Below, piece by piece: positions 22,861-36,169 of a stretch of 64,000 bases of DNA; positions within the stretch are counted from its first letter, which is position 1; the number at the start of each line of letters is the position of its first letter. Under the pieces are notes generated by a model. That model did no database searches. It had not been told where the DNA came from and saw nothing but the letters and a program-made list of their open reading frames with translations. The translations under genes were made by a program, and so were the position numbers. The stretch comes from Chaetorhynchus papuensis. Taxonomy: Eukaryota; Chordata; Aves; Passeriformes; Rhipiduridae. The stretch covers positions 122,858-186,857 of the forward strand of contig VWYX01000359.1 in NCBI GenBank assembly GCA_013396525.1, in the 5' to 3' direction.

Positions 22861-22900
22861 GAAGCACAAAGAGAGGTCAGCAGCCTGAAAGATGAACTCC

Positions 22901-23798
22901 TTTCCTCTCTGCTATTGCCTCGTCAACGCTTTGTCTTATTTTTTTTCCTCCTTCATGGTTAAATGAAATATAGTTTTAAAATTAATTTAAATTTTTCCAT
23001 TCACATACACACTTCAGGCAGGCTGGATGCCTAACGCGGCCCCCACCCCCCAAAACTGGCACTGGAGTACGTTACTGCCGAGTTACACTTTAACTTCTCT
23101 GCAGGTAATAATTAAAGACCTTCTTTCTAAATCTCTTTCCCCCACAGAAACGCCGAGGCTCTCTTTCGCAATAGATTATATTGATCACACACACAGGCAC
23201 GCTCTCCTCAGAGCCGCCGTCTGTGAGCTGCTCTCAATTCCGTGCGCTCTGCGCAACTTTTCCCAGATCTTCTCCCATTTTTCTCTCAAGCTGAAAGGTT
23301 CCTTTAGGGATGCATTTCTATGAACACCTCCAAATCCCCCCAAGAGGAAGCTCCACATGCAAAAAGGGGACTGCCAGTCACTCAGATGCAGGCTTTGGCC
23401 ATAAGTCTGAATTTTGTCCCAGCGTCACATTGTGAGTGAGTTTAAAAATAAGAGATACAGAGGGAGCAAAGTCATCTGACATCAGAAATGGAGTATCTCC
23501 GTCTAGTGGGAAGAACTCCAACGTTTTTAGTGGTGACACTTTCCAAAGAAAACCTTCAGCCTTGTCCTAACAGCCGTATTGAAAGTTTTAGGGGCTCTGA
23601 GTTACCTGAGATCACAAATCAATCTGCCAGAGAAGTGCGGCACATACCTGATATCAGTGGAGGGTCAAGAGCTGGCCAGTTCCAGCTGGCCCCGCATTTG
23701 ATTTACTTCAGGCTGTTAAGATGTATGCTGTGGTGTTTTGATAAGAAAAAAGGAGTCAGCAGTTTGATTTGGCAATTCTTTCCTTTTTTTTTTTTTTT
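22901..23798. other. Non-coding stretch before the assembly gap
   Basis: AT-rich sequence without a recognised gene or repeat. It ends in a run of 15 T residues that directly abuts the gap. The 273-codon plus-strand frame that spans the gap exists only because unknown bases contain no stop codon. Confidence 0.6.
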
Positions 23799-23983
23799 NN
23801 NNNNNNNNNNNNNNNNNNNNNNNNNNNNNNNNNNNNNNNNNNNNNNNNNNNNNNNNNNNNNNNNNNNNNNNNNNNNNNNNNNNNNNNNNNNNNNNNNNNN
23901 NNNNNNNNNNNNNNNNNNNNNNNNNNNNNNNNNNNNNNNNNNNNNNNNNNNNNNNNNNNNNNNNNNNNNNNNNNNNNNNNNNN
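23799..23983. other. Assembly gap (185 N)
   Basis: An unbroken run of N. The left edge is a poly(T) tract, a common reason for assembly failure. The missing sequence could include an exon or a repeat. Confidence 1.
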
Positions 23984-26900
23984 CAGAGAACTTGGAGCAA
24001 CAGCAAAGGCAGTGGCCATCACCCAGTGGGTCACATCAGCAACCTGCTCTGTCTTGGTGGAGCCCTACCACAGCTGTCCCCTCACACCTCTCTCTCCCAC
24101 AGGGCCTTGCCCCTGAGTTTCATCAGATGCCTCAGAAATACTTCAGTTTTGGTTTTTTATGCCATACTGCTGTACTCATACAAGCTGAGTGTGGAGGCTG
24201 CTTGCTCATAGCTGAATTAAACTATTATTTGAAGGTATCTCCTGCACCCGCTGTGCCCTCTCTTGCAGGCCCCCAAAACTTTCGATCACAAAGAGCTGAA
24301 TCACAGTAATTACACCAGGGATGTTATCTCTGATGTGCGTGTCTGTGCAGTGTAAAGAACACTTGCAATACTCCTTTGCACAAATAACACCCCTCAGAGG
24401 TGGCACCAACGGGTGCATACATAGGGGAATAAGGAGCAGATTGGGATTTTTTTATTCTCTCCCTAGTTTTCCTTTTCCTTTTCTCTTATTTTAGTTTTTC
24501 TGCCTCTAAAATAGGGAAGTGAGAGTCACTGCCTTTCCATGAGGCAGTTGTTGTTTGAAAAATAATCAGAAATCCTCAGAGAATGTAATCTGTGATAATA
24601 TATATTCTAAGGTAGATGTACTGCCATTCCCTGTATTGGGGTTGGCAAACATTTCTCAGCAGAGACCATATTTTCTGTTGCATGTAGCTTTAGAAAAAAC
24701 ATCATCACTTAGGCTGAAAACTGATATGCTGACTGTCTGTACTGGGCAGATTATTTTGAAAATACCTGCCAAAACAATTTGTCCATTTTCAAGAACAAGG
24801 TTATGGAAAAATAAACAGTTTTGCTCATACTAAAATGGAAACTTTTTTCCTTTGAAATGCTCTGCTGCCCTCAGGCTTTGAAGCACAGCCTCAAAACGTG
24901 ACCTTTTTTATTTAAAATGTGCCTTTCCCCTCTCCGTCTGAAAATTTATCCAAATGTGTCTAACTTACAAATATTAGAAATTGTGTCATGAACAGATGGC
25001 CAGTAACGATTTCTTTTATTCTATCAGGAGAAAGGCATTGCTAAAGATTGGCCCTCTCTGCAGACAGAAGCTTAAGGATACAGTGGTGAGGTGACATTTC
25101 CACTTTAATCCCCACCTCCAGGTTTCCCCCATGAGCCTGAGCTTTGGTGCAGAATCTGAGAGGTAGGAATCCTATCTCTCCTAAGCTCCAAGTGATTTGA
25201 AGGTTGTGTCGGGAAGAAAGGTCTCCGCATGAATACAGCACAGAGGGGAAAAATCCATCCAGCCTGTGACAGAGCAGGCAAAAGGAGCAGCCAAGCCAGC
25301 CAGAGATGAAAACTGGAACTGGTGTTTGGAGGCAGGAGCCTGGGACTGATTAGGTAAGGAGACACAGAGGGTGTGCAAAGAGAGCAGAGAGAAACCATTC
25401 TGTAGAGGAGCCTGGAGGGGAGATAGGAGGGCAAGGCTAGAAAAACCAACTAATGCTGTCAGCCAAGAGCAGGGATGCTTAATTGCAGGATGCCCAGGGT
25501 AGCTGGGCTGAATTTCATTTGAAACATGGTAGAAATTCTGACAGTCAAAATGTGGGGGGTTTTTCCACTGTTTTTAGCCGATGCAGTTCAGCTACATAAT
25601 TAATGCTTTTTGTTTGGAATAGAGTCTGCTTTCTAACGCTGAATAAGAACTGACCTTCAAGAGAAGTGTTTCTGAGATGATTCAAAACATATCTTTATTT
25701 GTGTGTGTGTATATATGACCACTGAACTCAGGAAATGTGTTATCTATTCAACTCTAGCCTCCACATCATGGATGTTAAGGAAATGGCTAACCTGAAGGGT
25801 TCAGAGCACCTCGATTCAGCTTCCATACATTAGGATACATGACCACGCAGATAATATTCCACAAATTTCCTGAAGCAGAAACGAAACCCTGCAAGGTACC
25901 CTTCCTCTGGGAACAGATCAGTAGTTTGTAGATTTTATTCACTGGATTCTTGTCTAATTTGTCACAGAACTGGGTACAGCTCATGTACAAGGTAGCAAAT
26001 TACACGGAGGGAAAGCAGGGCTTTGTGGCAAAGCGTTAGCTGAATTTTACCTGCTGAGTTTGCTTCCAACCCCCTGTCACCTCAAAGATTCTACAATCTG
26101 TGGAAAGTTGCCTCAGGAGGCAATAATTAGTTGAGGTTTTCACATGACGAGACCCAGTCTTGAAGTTTTGGACTCTGGTGGACTGAAGTGGATCACTCAC
26201 TACCCCTGATTGAATCCATGGGACTTTGCATAGACTAGGCCAAGTGATGCAGAATGACAAACAGGTTGAAAAATCAAGTAGCTAATATCTCTAATTGGAT
26301 CCCCCAAATTAGCAGGCATTTTTAACTTTAATCTCAGTTGTTTGGGACAGAGATTTATTAAAAAGGATAGGATGATAACATCCCTTTAGTTTCAGGCTAT
26401 AAAGAAGAAGCACCCAGATGCTGTAGTGTGATGGGGAGAAGAACAGGAAAAGAACAAGATTAGGATTTATATGCCCCAGATATGGCCCCATGTAGGCACG
26501 TTTAACACTGGAAATAACTTTTGAAGAAAGCTTTGCCCATGCCCTGCTCTGCATGCCAAAGGGGTGCTTGTGAAGAAGACCAAGCAGAAAAGCCCCACTG
26601 CCCTGTCAAATTGTGTTTATATTTCATTGCACAAGTGCAGATGAAACAAAGGCTTTGTAAAGTTGTTTGTGAAAAGGAGAGATGAGGGGGGAAGAGAACA
26701 AGCCCAGGACACCAGAGGTCATGGAAATAAGGTGCTGACCCAGAAGAGACTAAAAGTGCGTGTCAGTACTGGTGAAAGCACTTGCATCTGGGGACACTTC
26801 ACGACAGGTATATGCCATAGTGCCTTGCCTTTTGGTTACTGCACAATCTTTTTCCCTTTGTTTCTTGGCATTTTGTCTCCTACATAGTCTGAATTTTGAG

Positions 26901-29900
26901 GAAAACGTTTTTTTTCCCTGGAAAATTCCTCGTCATCTCCTAGTACGTGATGGTGTAATGATAAAGCGCCTGCACAAGGGATGGGTCCTGAGCAGAGTGA
27001 TTAGTTTTCATTCTCTCACTTCCTACAGGCTTTAAATGTTTATAGAGCCTGTAATACACATTTAATTTCTGTGTGTGTGCATATAATATTATATGGCTAC
27101 ACAAGGTTTATCCCTTACTTAATTTATTGCTGTTTTTTAAATTTTCCATTAAAATATGTTTTTGCCTTGGTTATTCGATTTTTCATTCCTTATCAAATTT
27201 TTATCCTTGATTTTCCATTTCAGCCAGTCCCACTGCAAGTTAGGGGTGTTAGAAATATCTCACTTTTTTTTTTAACAAATGGGTTTTTTTATTTTTTAGG
27301 GAGTTGAGCACTTGTAACAGGTAGCAGGTTGCTACCTTCCAGACAGTATTTCAGCTCTTCTGCTGATCAGGAACGGCACAGCTAACACCTCTGTCCTACC
27401 AAACTTAAGCATAATAGCAAAAGGGCAACCAAACAGGAGAGTCCAAGTACATTCTAACTTTTTTTATTTCTCAGTAAGCGCATATTTAACTCCTTTTTTA
27501 GTGGGTAGCACTGGAACCTATTCATTTGGAACTGGACTAAAATCTCCAAAGTATTTCAGGGGGATGGATGTAACACTAACAGCCTTACAGATTGCCCTAC
27601 ATCTGTCTGGATTTAAACAAACAACAGGGAAAAAAACCTCTTAAACTTTTGAATTACTCTTTTCTGTGTTAGAATATAGAGGAGCTCCAGAATCTCTTCT
27701 GTTAGTCAGAGATCGGAAGTGCCCTCAGTTCTGACCTCAGCTGGAGGATCCTTGGCCTGGAGTCAAGCAGTCGCTGCACTCACTGAAACAGCCAAATTAA
27801 CTGTCTGCTTAGCCATGGATTTAAAATTCATTCACTGATCCAAGACAGTAAGTGAGACAATAATTTGCTACTCCCACTTTGTTTTGCAGCAGACTCTCAT
27901 TCAGACTAAACCTGCAGTTCAGCATCAGCAGTAACCACGGTGGCATTGTAAAATTGTACCTCCAATAACTTCAACAGGTAGGATAAATAAATGCAGATGT
28001 AAAAAGAGAAAACTCATCCTGTTTTTAGTAGCACAGAGACTGCATGAGAGCAGAGTACAAAGATGACTTCAGGAGTCCTGATGCAATCAGCAGTCACCAT
28101 TATTTGGAGTGGTAGCTTGTAACAAATAAAGTGTCATTTCCTCTGAGCCAAAGACCTTTTCAGCACTGCCTTTACCACCACAGCCTAACTCTTTTCTTCT
28201 CCAACAAACCACAGGCTTGATTGAAACGTTAGAGAGTAAATTGCTTAATGCTTTCTAGAGACCTCAAATATGCGAAGTACCCAGTGCATAAAAGAGAGAG
28301 CTTATTTCAAAACCAAGCATGACAAAGCTGACCTGCTGGACAAGAGAGCTTCTGCCTTGTTCCTACTCACATTAGGTACTGTGCTTGGATTTCCTAACAA
28401 AGCAACGTATGCTTCCAAGTCCATCACTTTTAAACCAATATACAAGACTGAACAACTGTTATAATCTAAATTATGCAACGCAAAGGTGACCATCTGGCTG
28501 CTTAGGAATTGCATTTGACCCAGATAACAGCAAGTGTATTTTGTATTGGAGGCAAAATTTTAGGTGTGACATCCACATCTCTCCCATTATCATGGGTAAT
28601 GACAAAACAAACCATTTCAAGATGTAGTACAGAAGTCATGTTGATGGAAAACAGTATATCTCCTGCTGTATGTATATCCTATACATTATCTCCCTCTTTG
28701 CAGAGCGAGATTCCTTCCACCATGGCCAGTCATAATAGAGGGGAATAGGGAAAAAAAGCTTTTCTCAGTGTATCTGACCAAGTCAAAGACCCGGTATTCA
28801 TGTCAATAAAGCTTTACTCTTGCTTGTGATGATAATCCTGTATCATCCCACCCCTGAGGTGGCTATAACTCATGGTGAATGAAGAGATCATTACATAAAA
28901 GTATGTACCTACTTTGATGTACAGTAATCTGACTGTATCTCTATGTAAAGGCCCCAAAACAACAGTAGGGGTGATCACAACAAATCATTTGAATATAAGT
29001 TTAGCACTCACTGCAATAGCATTGCAATATTTCGTGGAGACACATTCAAAGGGAAAGGGTTTATTCATAAATACACCAATGATATAACTAACTTTGACAC
29101 TCCCAGTGTGAGTTTAGAGAGAGGAGTGAAATGGAAGTTTATTGTGATTTTCTGGATATGAGGATGGCGTTTCCACTCACAGTGGCTGGTCCATCCTTGT
29201 CACACGTGTTCAAGAACTCCACACTCACTCACCCATATCACCAATACATAGGAAAAGAAAGGCAGAGTTGTCTGTGAAGCTAAATTTAAGATGAGGAAGA
29301 TATTCTGCACCTGCTCTGTGGCCTCACTCCTGGTTCGCAAAGAGGTAAAGAGAAGCCAGGTCTAACTTTGCACAGGCAAGAGCCAGCCTCACTACAGGCA
29401 GATGAGCACTGAGCTTTCACCAAGTTCAGCGTGTTGAGAAGAGCTACAGTGTCTAAACTACTTTTTTGGTGTGGTTTTTCCTTTTATTCCCCTCCAGGGT
29501 TACTCCACCTTTCTGAGGATGATGAGCATATGCAGGCTTAGTTGTGACACTTAGCAGAGAAGTCAGAGAAGTGGTAAATGCGTGAGAACAGGCAGCTATA
29601 ATTTGTGACTCTTAATAAGTTTTCAGATTAGCTTTCCCTTCAAAAAATGGAATAGCTTTTAAACTAAATATCCACTATAAAATGTAATGACGATAACAGA
29701 AGTGAAGATTCTGTATATTTGAACTCTCACTATTTAAGGGAAGCTCCTGTAAAAGCAGATGCATTCACTGCAACAGACACACTAATATTTTGTTCTGTAT
29801 AGAATATGGAGGACAAGAAAAACCCAGTAAGCCACCATCTTCTGCATGGACAAAAGGCGACGACAATGAAAAAGGTAAAGGGTGTAGAATTGCGTGGAGG

Positions 29901-32900
29901 GAGTTGATGCTGCACGCTGATAAGTAAGGGTGCTGAGATGAATAAAACCAGAAATTAATTCTTAGCCATCATACAAACCCTCAACACTATCCTATTTTAA
30001 CAATGTCATAAGTTCTCTGCACCTGAAAAATATGTATTTTTCTTTAGTAACTGCACACTTATTTAATTCACCTTCCTACTAAATCAACCCACCTTAGGTA
30101 TTTGCTTTGCAGGTGAGCTTTTCCTAAATACTGAGAATCATACAGTTAATGCTAGAGTATTCATTTGAAAAGCTGAGGAAGAGCATTACAAATAGACAAA
30201 ATCTAAAAAGAATTAAACCCCTGTTTTATTCAGTGGAAGAATAAAGAACAGCAGTACACATATTTAGAGTCATAAATGTACCAACAATCTTAATTGAACT
30301 AGTATTTTTAAACATGTGACTGCATCAAGTAATGGACTGGAACAGAGCCTATAATCAGCAATGATGTATTCAGACTCTGTTTGAAGATAAGCAGATTGGT
30401 AAATTTAAAATCAGAAAAATAGACTTCTAGCCTAATAAATTTGCCTCCCCAAGTATCTTTTTTACTGTTTGTCAGTATGTTACTGTGGTGGGACAGTTAC
30501 ACCCATTAATCTGAAAGTGCACTGGATCCTATCTTCAGGAATAAATTTTCTTCCATGCATATTTACATTCGCCCCAGGCTTGATGGAGAAACTCTCATTT
30601 ATCTTGAAACAAATGGGTATCAAACCCAGCTCTTTCTTTGGATTAGAATGTGTTAGGAATTGCTCAGATGTATCAGTGCCTTAGATAAAAGAGATTCACA
30701 CCTTTCCTACTGTACTTGGCTCGTCCTGCAGAGAAGTTATGCCATGAAAGCTCCACAGTGATCAGGCTGCTGGGGCTGACTTCCCTAAGCTCCACTGTGC
30801 AGCTAAAGACTTCTCTTCTCCTGAAGGCAACTTGGGGCAAGATTCTTATGTCAGATGACCTGACTTGTAATTTGGGGCAATCCCTTTACTCACAGCTGTT
30901 GCACCCTCACACCTACTCCTGAGGCACTGAGTGTACCATCTATTTAAAGAGGAAATTTTAAAAATACGAATCCCTCAGTGGCTGGACAAGCATTCTCTGG
31001 CTTCTCCCAAGCTTCAGACACCACCATCCAAACAAACCAAAGCTGGCTCTGTGAGTGTTCTTTCACAAGACACGAGAACATGAAAACTTTACTTGTTGAC
31101 CATCAGGTGCCATGCTGGGATTGTACCAATGGTCTGCCTACACCAGTCTGCCACCTCCTCACGAGCCAGAATCAGTCAGACATGTCCAGGAAAAGTGTTG
31201 GAACTGCACCATAAGGAAGTGGAACTGACCTCCTGGAGGGCTTACTCTGGTTTTTTGGAGTCAGTGGCTCTTCCTTCAGTCAGGAGAAAAGGTGATTGGC
31301 TTTTGCTTACGGTTGGATCAGAAGAGATATATTAATATGAAGGTACTCAGAAAAGAGTGTTTATAGTGTCAACACCGACTGCTAAGAAGCCAAAATTTTC
31401 AAGGCTATGTGAGCACAATGGCGCGTTTCTCCTTCTGTTCATTTGTTCTTCCCTATGAAACAATTACTTCCTACAGCAGCAATCAAGAACAAGGTGAATT
31501 TTACATTCACCTAAACCGAACACATTTGACAAGAATAAATTAGGGAATTTTGTTAGCTTTAATGCAAAAGATTGTGTTTCTGAAGTCTTTATCATTTTAT
31601 TCCTGCAAAGGAATTGAGAAGATGACATGATTAGCAGGTTAGAAAAATGTCTGTGGAGGTGCCATCACTGTAACTGTTTGATGAACATGATACTTATGGA
31701 ATAGATAAGGAGCTTTCTGATCTGGCACTTAAAAGATTTACAACTTGCAAACACTTTGGGAAGTACCATTGATTTAACTGGATCTTGAATGCTGGCACAA
31801 CAAGCCAGTGCTGAAAGCACTAAAAGTTCTGCTTGTGGATAGCCCAGTCATCTGATGCTGCTTGCTTTGGGCCCGTGGTTAATTGTTAACATTTTGGGGA
31901 CAAGCCAGTGACCCTGTGTTCTCTCTCAGGAATGTATGACCATTCACCAGCAACCAGTTTGTGCTGAATGCCACTATTCAGGAGTATTTTGGTGTTTAAA
32001 GATGCGCCCAGCTCAAGCTTCCCTGTGTTGCTACTGACTTTTCATCAGACATCCTGCTTTATGGAATATTCTCTCATCCTGCTCTGGAGTGATGGATGCA
32101 TTGAGCCGTGAGGAAAGTTTGTAAAAGCTAAAGATCACTCAAAGAAAAATTAAATGGCTTTTGATTATAATTTCTTATTAGGTTTAAGAAACTGCTTTAA
32201 TGAAATCAAGATGGAACACTTTGAATGCAGCAAAATTATGACTTTAACTTGAAATAACAACAGAAATATTTAAGAATAAATAAATTAGGACATTGTAGAA
32301 ATATGATTAAGATGAGTACAACTAGTAATAAAACTGAAAAAGAGACATACTTATTGCAAGTTTAATTTATTTGTGGCTAGCAAGTTTTAATTAAAACAAA
32401 TCCTATTTGCTGCGTATTTACCAATTTATCATACAAGGACCATAAAGTGGAATTATATTGGGTGATTTATTTTGTGGCTGTTTCTCTCTGCTTCTGTGTT
32501 CATGTCTAAATCATGAAGAGAAAATGAGACCACTAGCAAAATCCAAATACTTTATTTAAAACAAAATGTGTAATTGTTCAGAGATGGGCTATTGACTTTC
32601 ACTGGGTTAAACAGCTCATGTACTGATTAGGCTTGAAGCTATAATTGTTCTTGTCACCCAAACTCTGCTCAGTCAATATCTTTTTATCATATACATTTTT
32701 AATCACATATTAATAAACAAGAAGGTGTGCTTTATTGATGGCTGGATTAGTTTATTGACCAACTCAACAACTCTCTATATGGTTTCTGAACACAGAAACA
32801 AGGTCAATGTGTAAAGATGAGGAATAGTACATTCACCATCTTTAATATACTTCAATCTGGCAGTGTACACCCTTTCTTACAAGTGCTGCAATTTGTAAAA

Positions 32901-35267
32901 TTTCTCCAGTTCTTTTAGAAATTATTTCATATTTGAAACAATCTCACTGTTCAAGCATGTTTTGGCTTGAGTTTCAGGAACTTTAGACTTCTATGAGCTT
33001 CTCTCATTGACTATTTTTTGTCACCTTGACACTAAGCTGTGTTATTTTTAAAAACTTGGGAATTCAAGTTTTCATATACTTGTCAATTCTTACCAAGTAT
33101 TGTCTAATTACTTCTATTTTTGAAAATATTTCTGGAAAATTTTCAGATTTTCCTAATTGATAACTTTCTTCATCCTTATAATCAGTTCTTGTAAGTTTTT
33201 TCTCAGTGAATTGTTATTGTGAGTATTCTCCTTGAGTAATCCAGGTTTGAAATTATGGCCTCTAAAATAAATGTATGAAATTAATGATTAAAACAATAAT
33301 AAAACATGGTATTACCTGTGTGTATTCTTTTCCTGTCAGAAAAAACTTCTGCAGAGGAACTCCCATCCTACACCCCCTCTTTTTTTTGTTGTTGTTGTTG
33401 TTTTTAATTATTGCTTTTATTTTTCAAAGGTATGGAAAGCAGAACAGAAATAGATCTTTTTATCGGGATCTCCATTTTTACAAAACACTGTTTCGCAACA
33501 GGAAAGTAATAAATCGAAAATATGTTGATGACTCTGCTTGTCAGGCACTCACATGATCACCTAAACCCAAAAGTCACGTGGAAAAACAGCTGACTGCCGG
33601 CACACGCTTCTCTTCAGCCAGAAACAGAGACGAAGCATGTTTTCAACCTGAAGTTTTTAGTCTCTAAACCCTTCCACATGCTTTTCTCCTTAAGGTATGA
33701 GGCCAAAGTGATCAATCACTGCAGCATCACGTACCAGTAGCTCTGATTTTACCAGTGGCTCATGCCTGAATAGTTTAGGTGATGAGATGTACGGAAAAAG
33801 CTGTTTCTAAAATCACATGCAGAGGCACTATTGCTTTGCTTGCTCCCTGTGCAGTTCTTCAGATGCCTCTCAAATAAGCTCTATTCCCCACTACGGATTA
33901 CAGCTCACAGTAAAGAGAGGCTGTCTGAAGAGGTCTCTGCATTTCATTTTTTCCCAGCCAAGAACTGTTTTGTCTCCCAGAGTATATTGTTATCAGCTTT
34001 GGTTTTTGTGGAAACAGATTAACTTATTATCTAACTACATTTCTGCTTTCTCTAGGTCATTTTATGATACTGGCTGTATTTACACTGTTTTTTAGGAAGA
34101 GGTAAAATATCTCAATACTGTCTAGGAATGCTTTTCTGTGCCTTTGATTCTGAAGTTTAAAAGATAAATAATTTTTATCCTTTCTGTGCGTGCTATGCTA
34201 TAATCCTGAGGCTGCCGGTCAAGGAAAACACTTAAGACTCAAATACACTGAAATATAAAAATCTAGCATAATGATGGAGAGAAAGCTGCTAGGGTAGTTA
34301 TTAAACACCAACCATTGACCCCCCAGGCACTTCAGTTTTAAATGGGGAAGTTTGAGAAAGGAAGCAGAGAAGAGAGGATCCTTCACTCCACTAATACCTC
34401 AAAATCCTGTGAAAGGGGAACTGGGACAACAGCAGAGGGTCAGGCTGAACTGCACATTGCCACAAGTTCTTCTCAGGTGTTACAGAACCACCTCTGAACC
34501 AAGAGCAGGCTGAACTCCTGTGGATGACTAACGTGCTGGCAAACCCATTCACATTCACATGAGCATGAGCCCTGTGAAAGCGCTGAGTGCACCGAGATGT
34601 TGTGTAGAAGTTCTGGTCATGCAAGGTAAAGCTTCCCAGAGGCACCCTTTAATAGGGCTCATTTTCTCTGCCAAACATCATCAAAGTTTCAGATGTTCAG
34701 GCCAGGTCTTGTCACTTCACTATTTCATCACTTTTTGGATTACTGATTCCCAGCATAAATGTTCTCAAATGTACTTGCACTCTGTATGTTTTTCTTCTTT
34801 TCACATGCACACTTCCTTCCCTAAGAGCCCTGATGAATTCTTGACAAGTAGAGGAAGGAAGATTATGGAGTGTGAACTAGTATTAAACCCCACAAGGTAA
34901 ATGGTTGTCCAGACACTTTTTAATTTCAAGGGCAGACAGAGGGAATTTTCATAACTCTTAAGCAACACAGCTCCCCTCTACTTAATTTCTGGCCTTTTTA
35001 AGAAAAAAAAGCCCCAAAACACAAGAAACCCCAGCAACTATGCAAGCTGTGGATACCATATGCTGCTCCCTGTGTCGATGTGTAGGAAGTATACGGAGTT
35101 AGGCAAGCGAAAGCATTTCTGGGAAAGTTGTTATTAAAGGGAAGGCAACTACTAGAGCCAGTTTATGAAATGCTTGAAATGAGTACTATGCACAATGAAC
35201 AGGCTGATTTCCATGGTAGGAACACACCAAACCATGCCAGCGTGGGCTGACTCACCACAAATAGGTG
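23984..35267. other. Long AT-rich gene-poor stretch, no gene recognised
   Basis: About 11 kb with only short open frames (up to 114 codons at 25105-25449 on the minus strand), none with a domain. A TTG microsatellite sits at 33,380-33,405. Around 32,130-32,480 lies an AT-rich block with repeated CAAGTTTTAATT-like motifs that may be a regulatory element. A weak MIR-like string occurs near 30,850-30,960 but is too degraded to call. No LINE or LTR was recognised. Confidence 0.55.
33380..33405. repeat. T-run and (TTG)n microsatellite
   Basis: TTTTTTTT is followed by four to five GTT units and TTTTT. Confidence 0.85.
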
Positions 35268-35445
35268 GGTTTGACTCTTGGCTCTGACACTGACTTATTG
35301 CACAGCCTCAGGCAAATCCCTAAACATTTGTTTTTAGTTCTCCATTTATATGATTTGGATAATACTTACATACCTGAAGGGGATACTTTAAGATACAATA
35401 TGTTTAAGATAGTACAAAGATTTTAAATGCTGTAACAGAGCTAAG
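35268..35445 (+). mobile_element. MIR-type CORE-SINE relic
   Basis: The order of landmarks follows the MIR consensus. GACTCTTGGCTCTGACACTGA comes first, then GCACAGCCTCAGGCAAATC, TAAACATTTG, a decayed 'cap' segment, GATTTGGATAATACTTACATACCT and an AAGATACAATATGTTTAAGATAGTACA tail. This is the best MIR match in the window. It is an ancient non-autonomous retroposon, certainly inactive. The limits are approximate. Confidence 0.7.
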
Positions 35446-36169
35446 CCTCATTAACACCGTCAGACCAAAATAAACACCAGATGATTTAGGTAATGCCGTA
35501 CATGTTCCTGGAACTGGGGAACTTCACTGAACAAAGAGCAAAATCTTCAAAGAGCCAGAGGAAAGGGAAGGTACAGCCTATTGTGAAGGTGAAGCACTTT
35601 GCAAGGGTGGGTGAATTTGTAGGGGAAGAAGAACAAGTTTGTTAATAGGCAAGAGTTCAGTCTTCATTAATTATTGAAGTGGTTGGACAGCGCTGAAAAG
35701 CAGCACAGGAGTGGCTGAAGAAAACAAGAACTGTAGCCTCAGTTACCCCCTGTATTTGAGTTAGAGAGATCCTTGCCAAGGAGGGACCTGAGGGTTTATT
35801 TTTATTTCCTATATAATGTGAAAACACAGATGTCAAAAGAAATCCTCTCCATTCAGACCTTCCTCTCCAGTTAGGAAGCGGAGATGGTTTTCTCCAAAAC
35901 AGCATGAGATGCTCTGGGATGTCCCCAGGACTGAAGCCTGCAAAAGGATGATGCTTATCCTGCTGAACTTTCTAGAAGGGGAGAAATCCTGGCATGGTGA
36001 GAAATGGGTTGGTTGGAAATCCCTCTAGAAGAAAAGGGCCCAGTAAAGCCACTGGGAAGAGAGCTCGTCCTATGGTGACTCTGTTAAACTCATTGCAGTG
36101 AGGACAAAGTGGGAGCCCCCAGGCCTCTGCTGGAGACTCTGGGCCTGCCACCAATGTCCTGAAATCCTT
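35446..36169. other. Non-coding stretch, nothing recognised
   Basis: Unique-looking sequence between a MIR relic and a CR1 fragment. Only short frames are present. Confidence 0.55.

Larger units (their letters stand above)
14650..22900. promoter_or_regulatory. CpG-island cluster (regulatory hub), no coding exon recognised
   Basis: Over about 8 kb the sequence alternates between strongly CpG-rich blocks and AT-rich but non-repetitive blocks. The CpG-rich blocks are about 14,690-15,545, 15,780-15,960, 16,185-16,360, 17,640-17,790, 18,170-18,520, 19,880-21,165, 21,300-21,515, 21,655-21,835 and 22,585-22,860. No retroposon was recognised inside, unlike the flanks. In vertebrates, clusters of CpG islands with few repeats are typical of developmental transcription-factor loci and their antisense or long non-coding transcripts. 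I looked for homeodomain, T-box, bHLH and zinc-finger signatures in the open frames and saw none. The hub may therefore hold untranslated first exons, non-coding transcripts or enhancers. The outer limits are by eye. Confidence 0.6.

Noticed and set aside
23488..24309. 273-codon open frame spanning the assembly gap
   Set aside because: It is open only because the 185 unknown bases contain no stop codon. The flanking residues match nothing.
30845..30960. MIR-like string GACTTGTAATTTGGGGCAATCC
   Set aside because: The match is limited to one short segment, so chance cannot be excluded.
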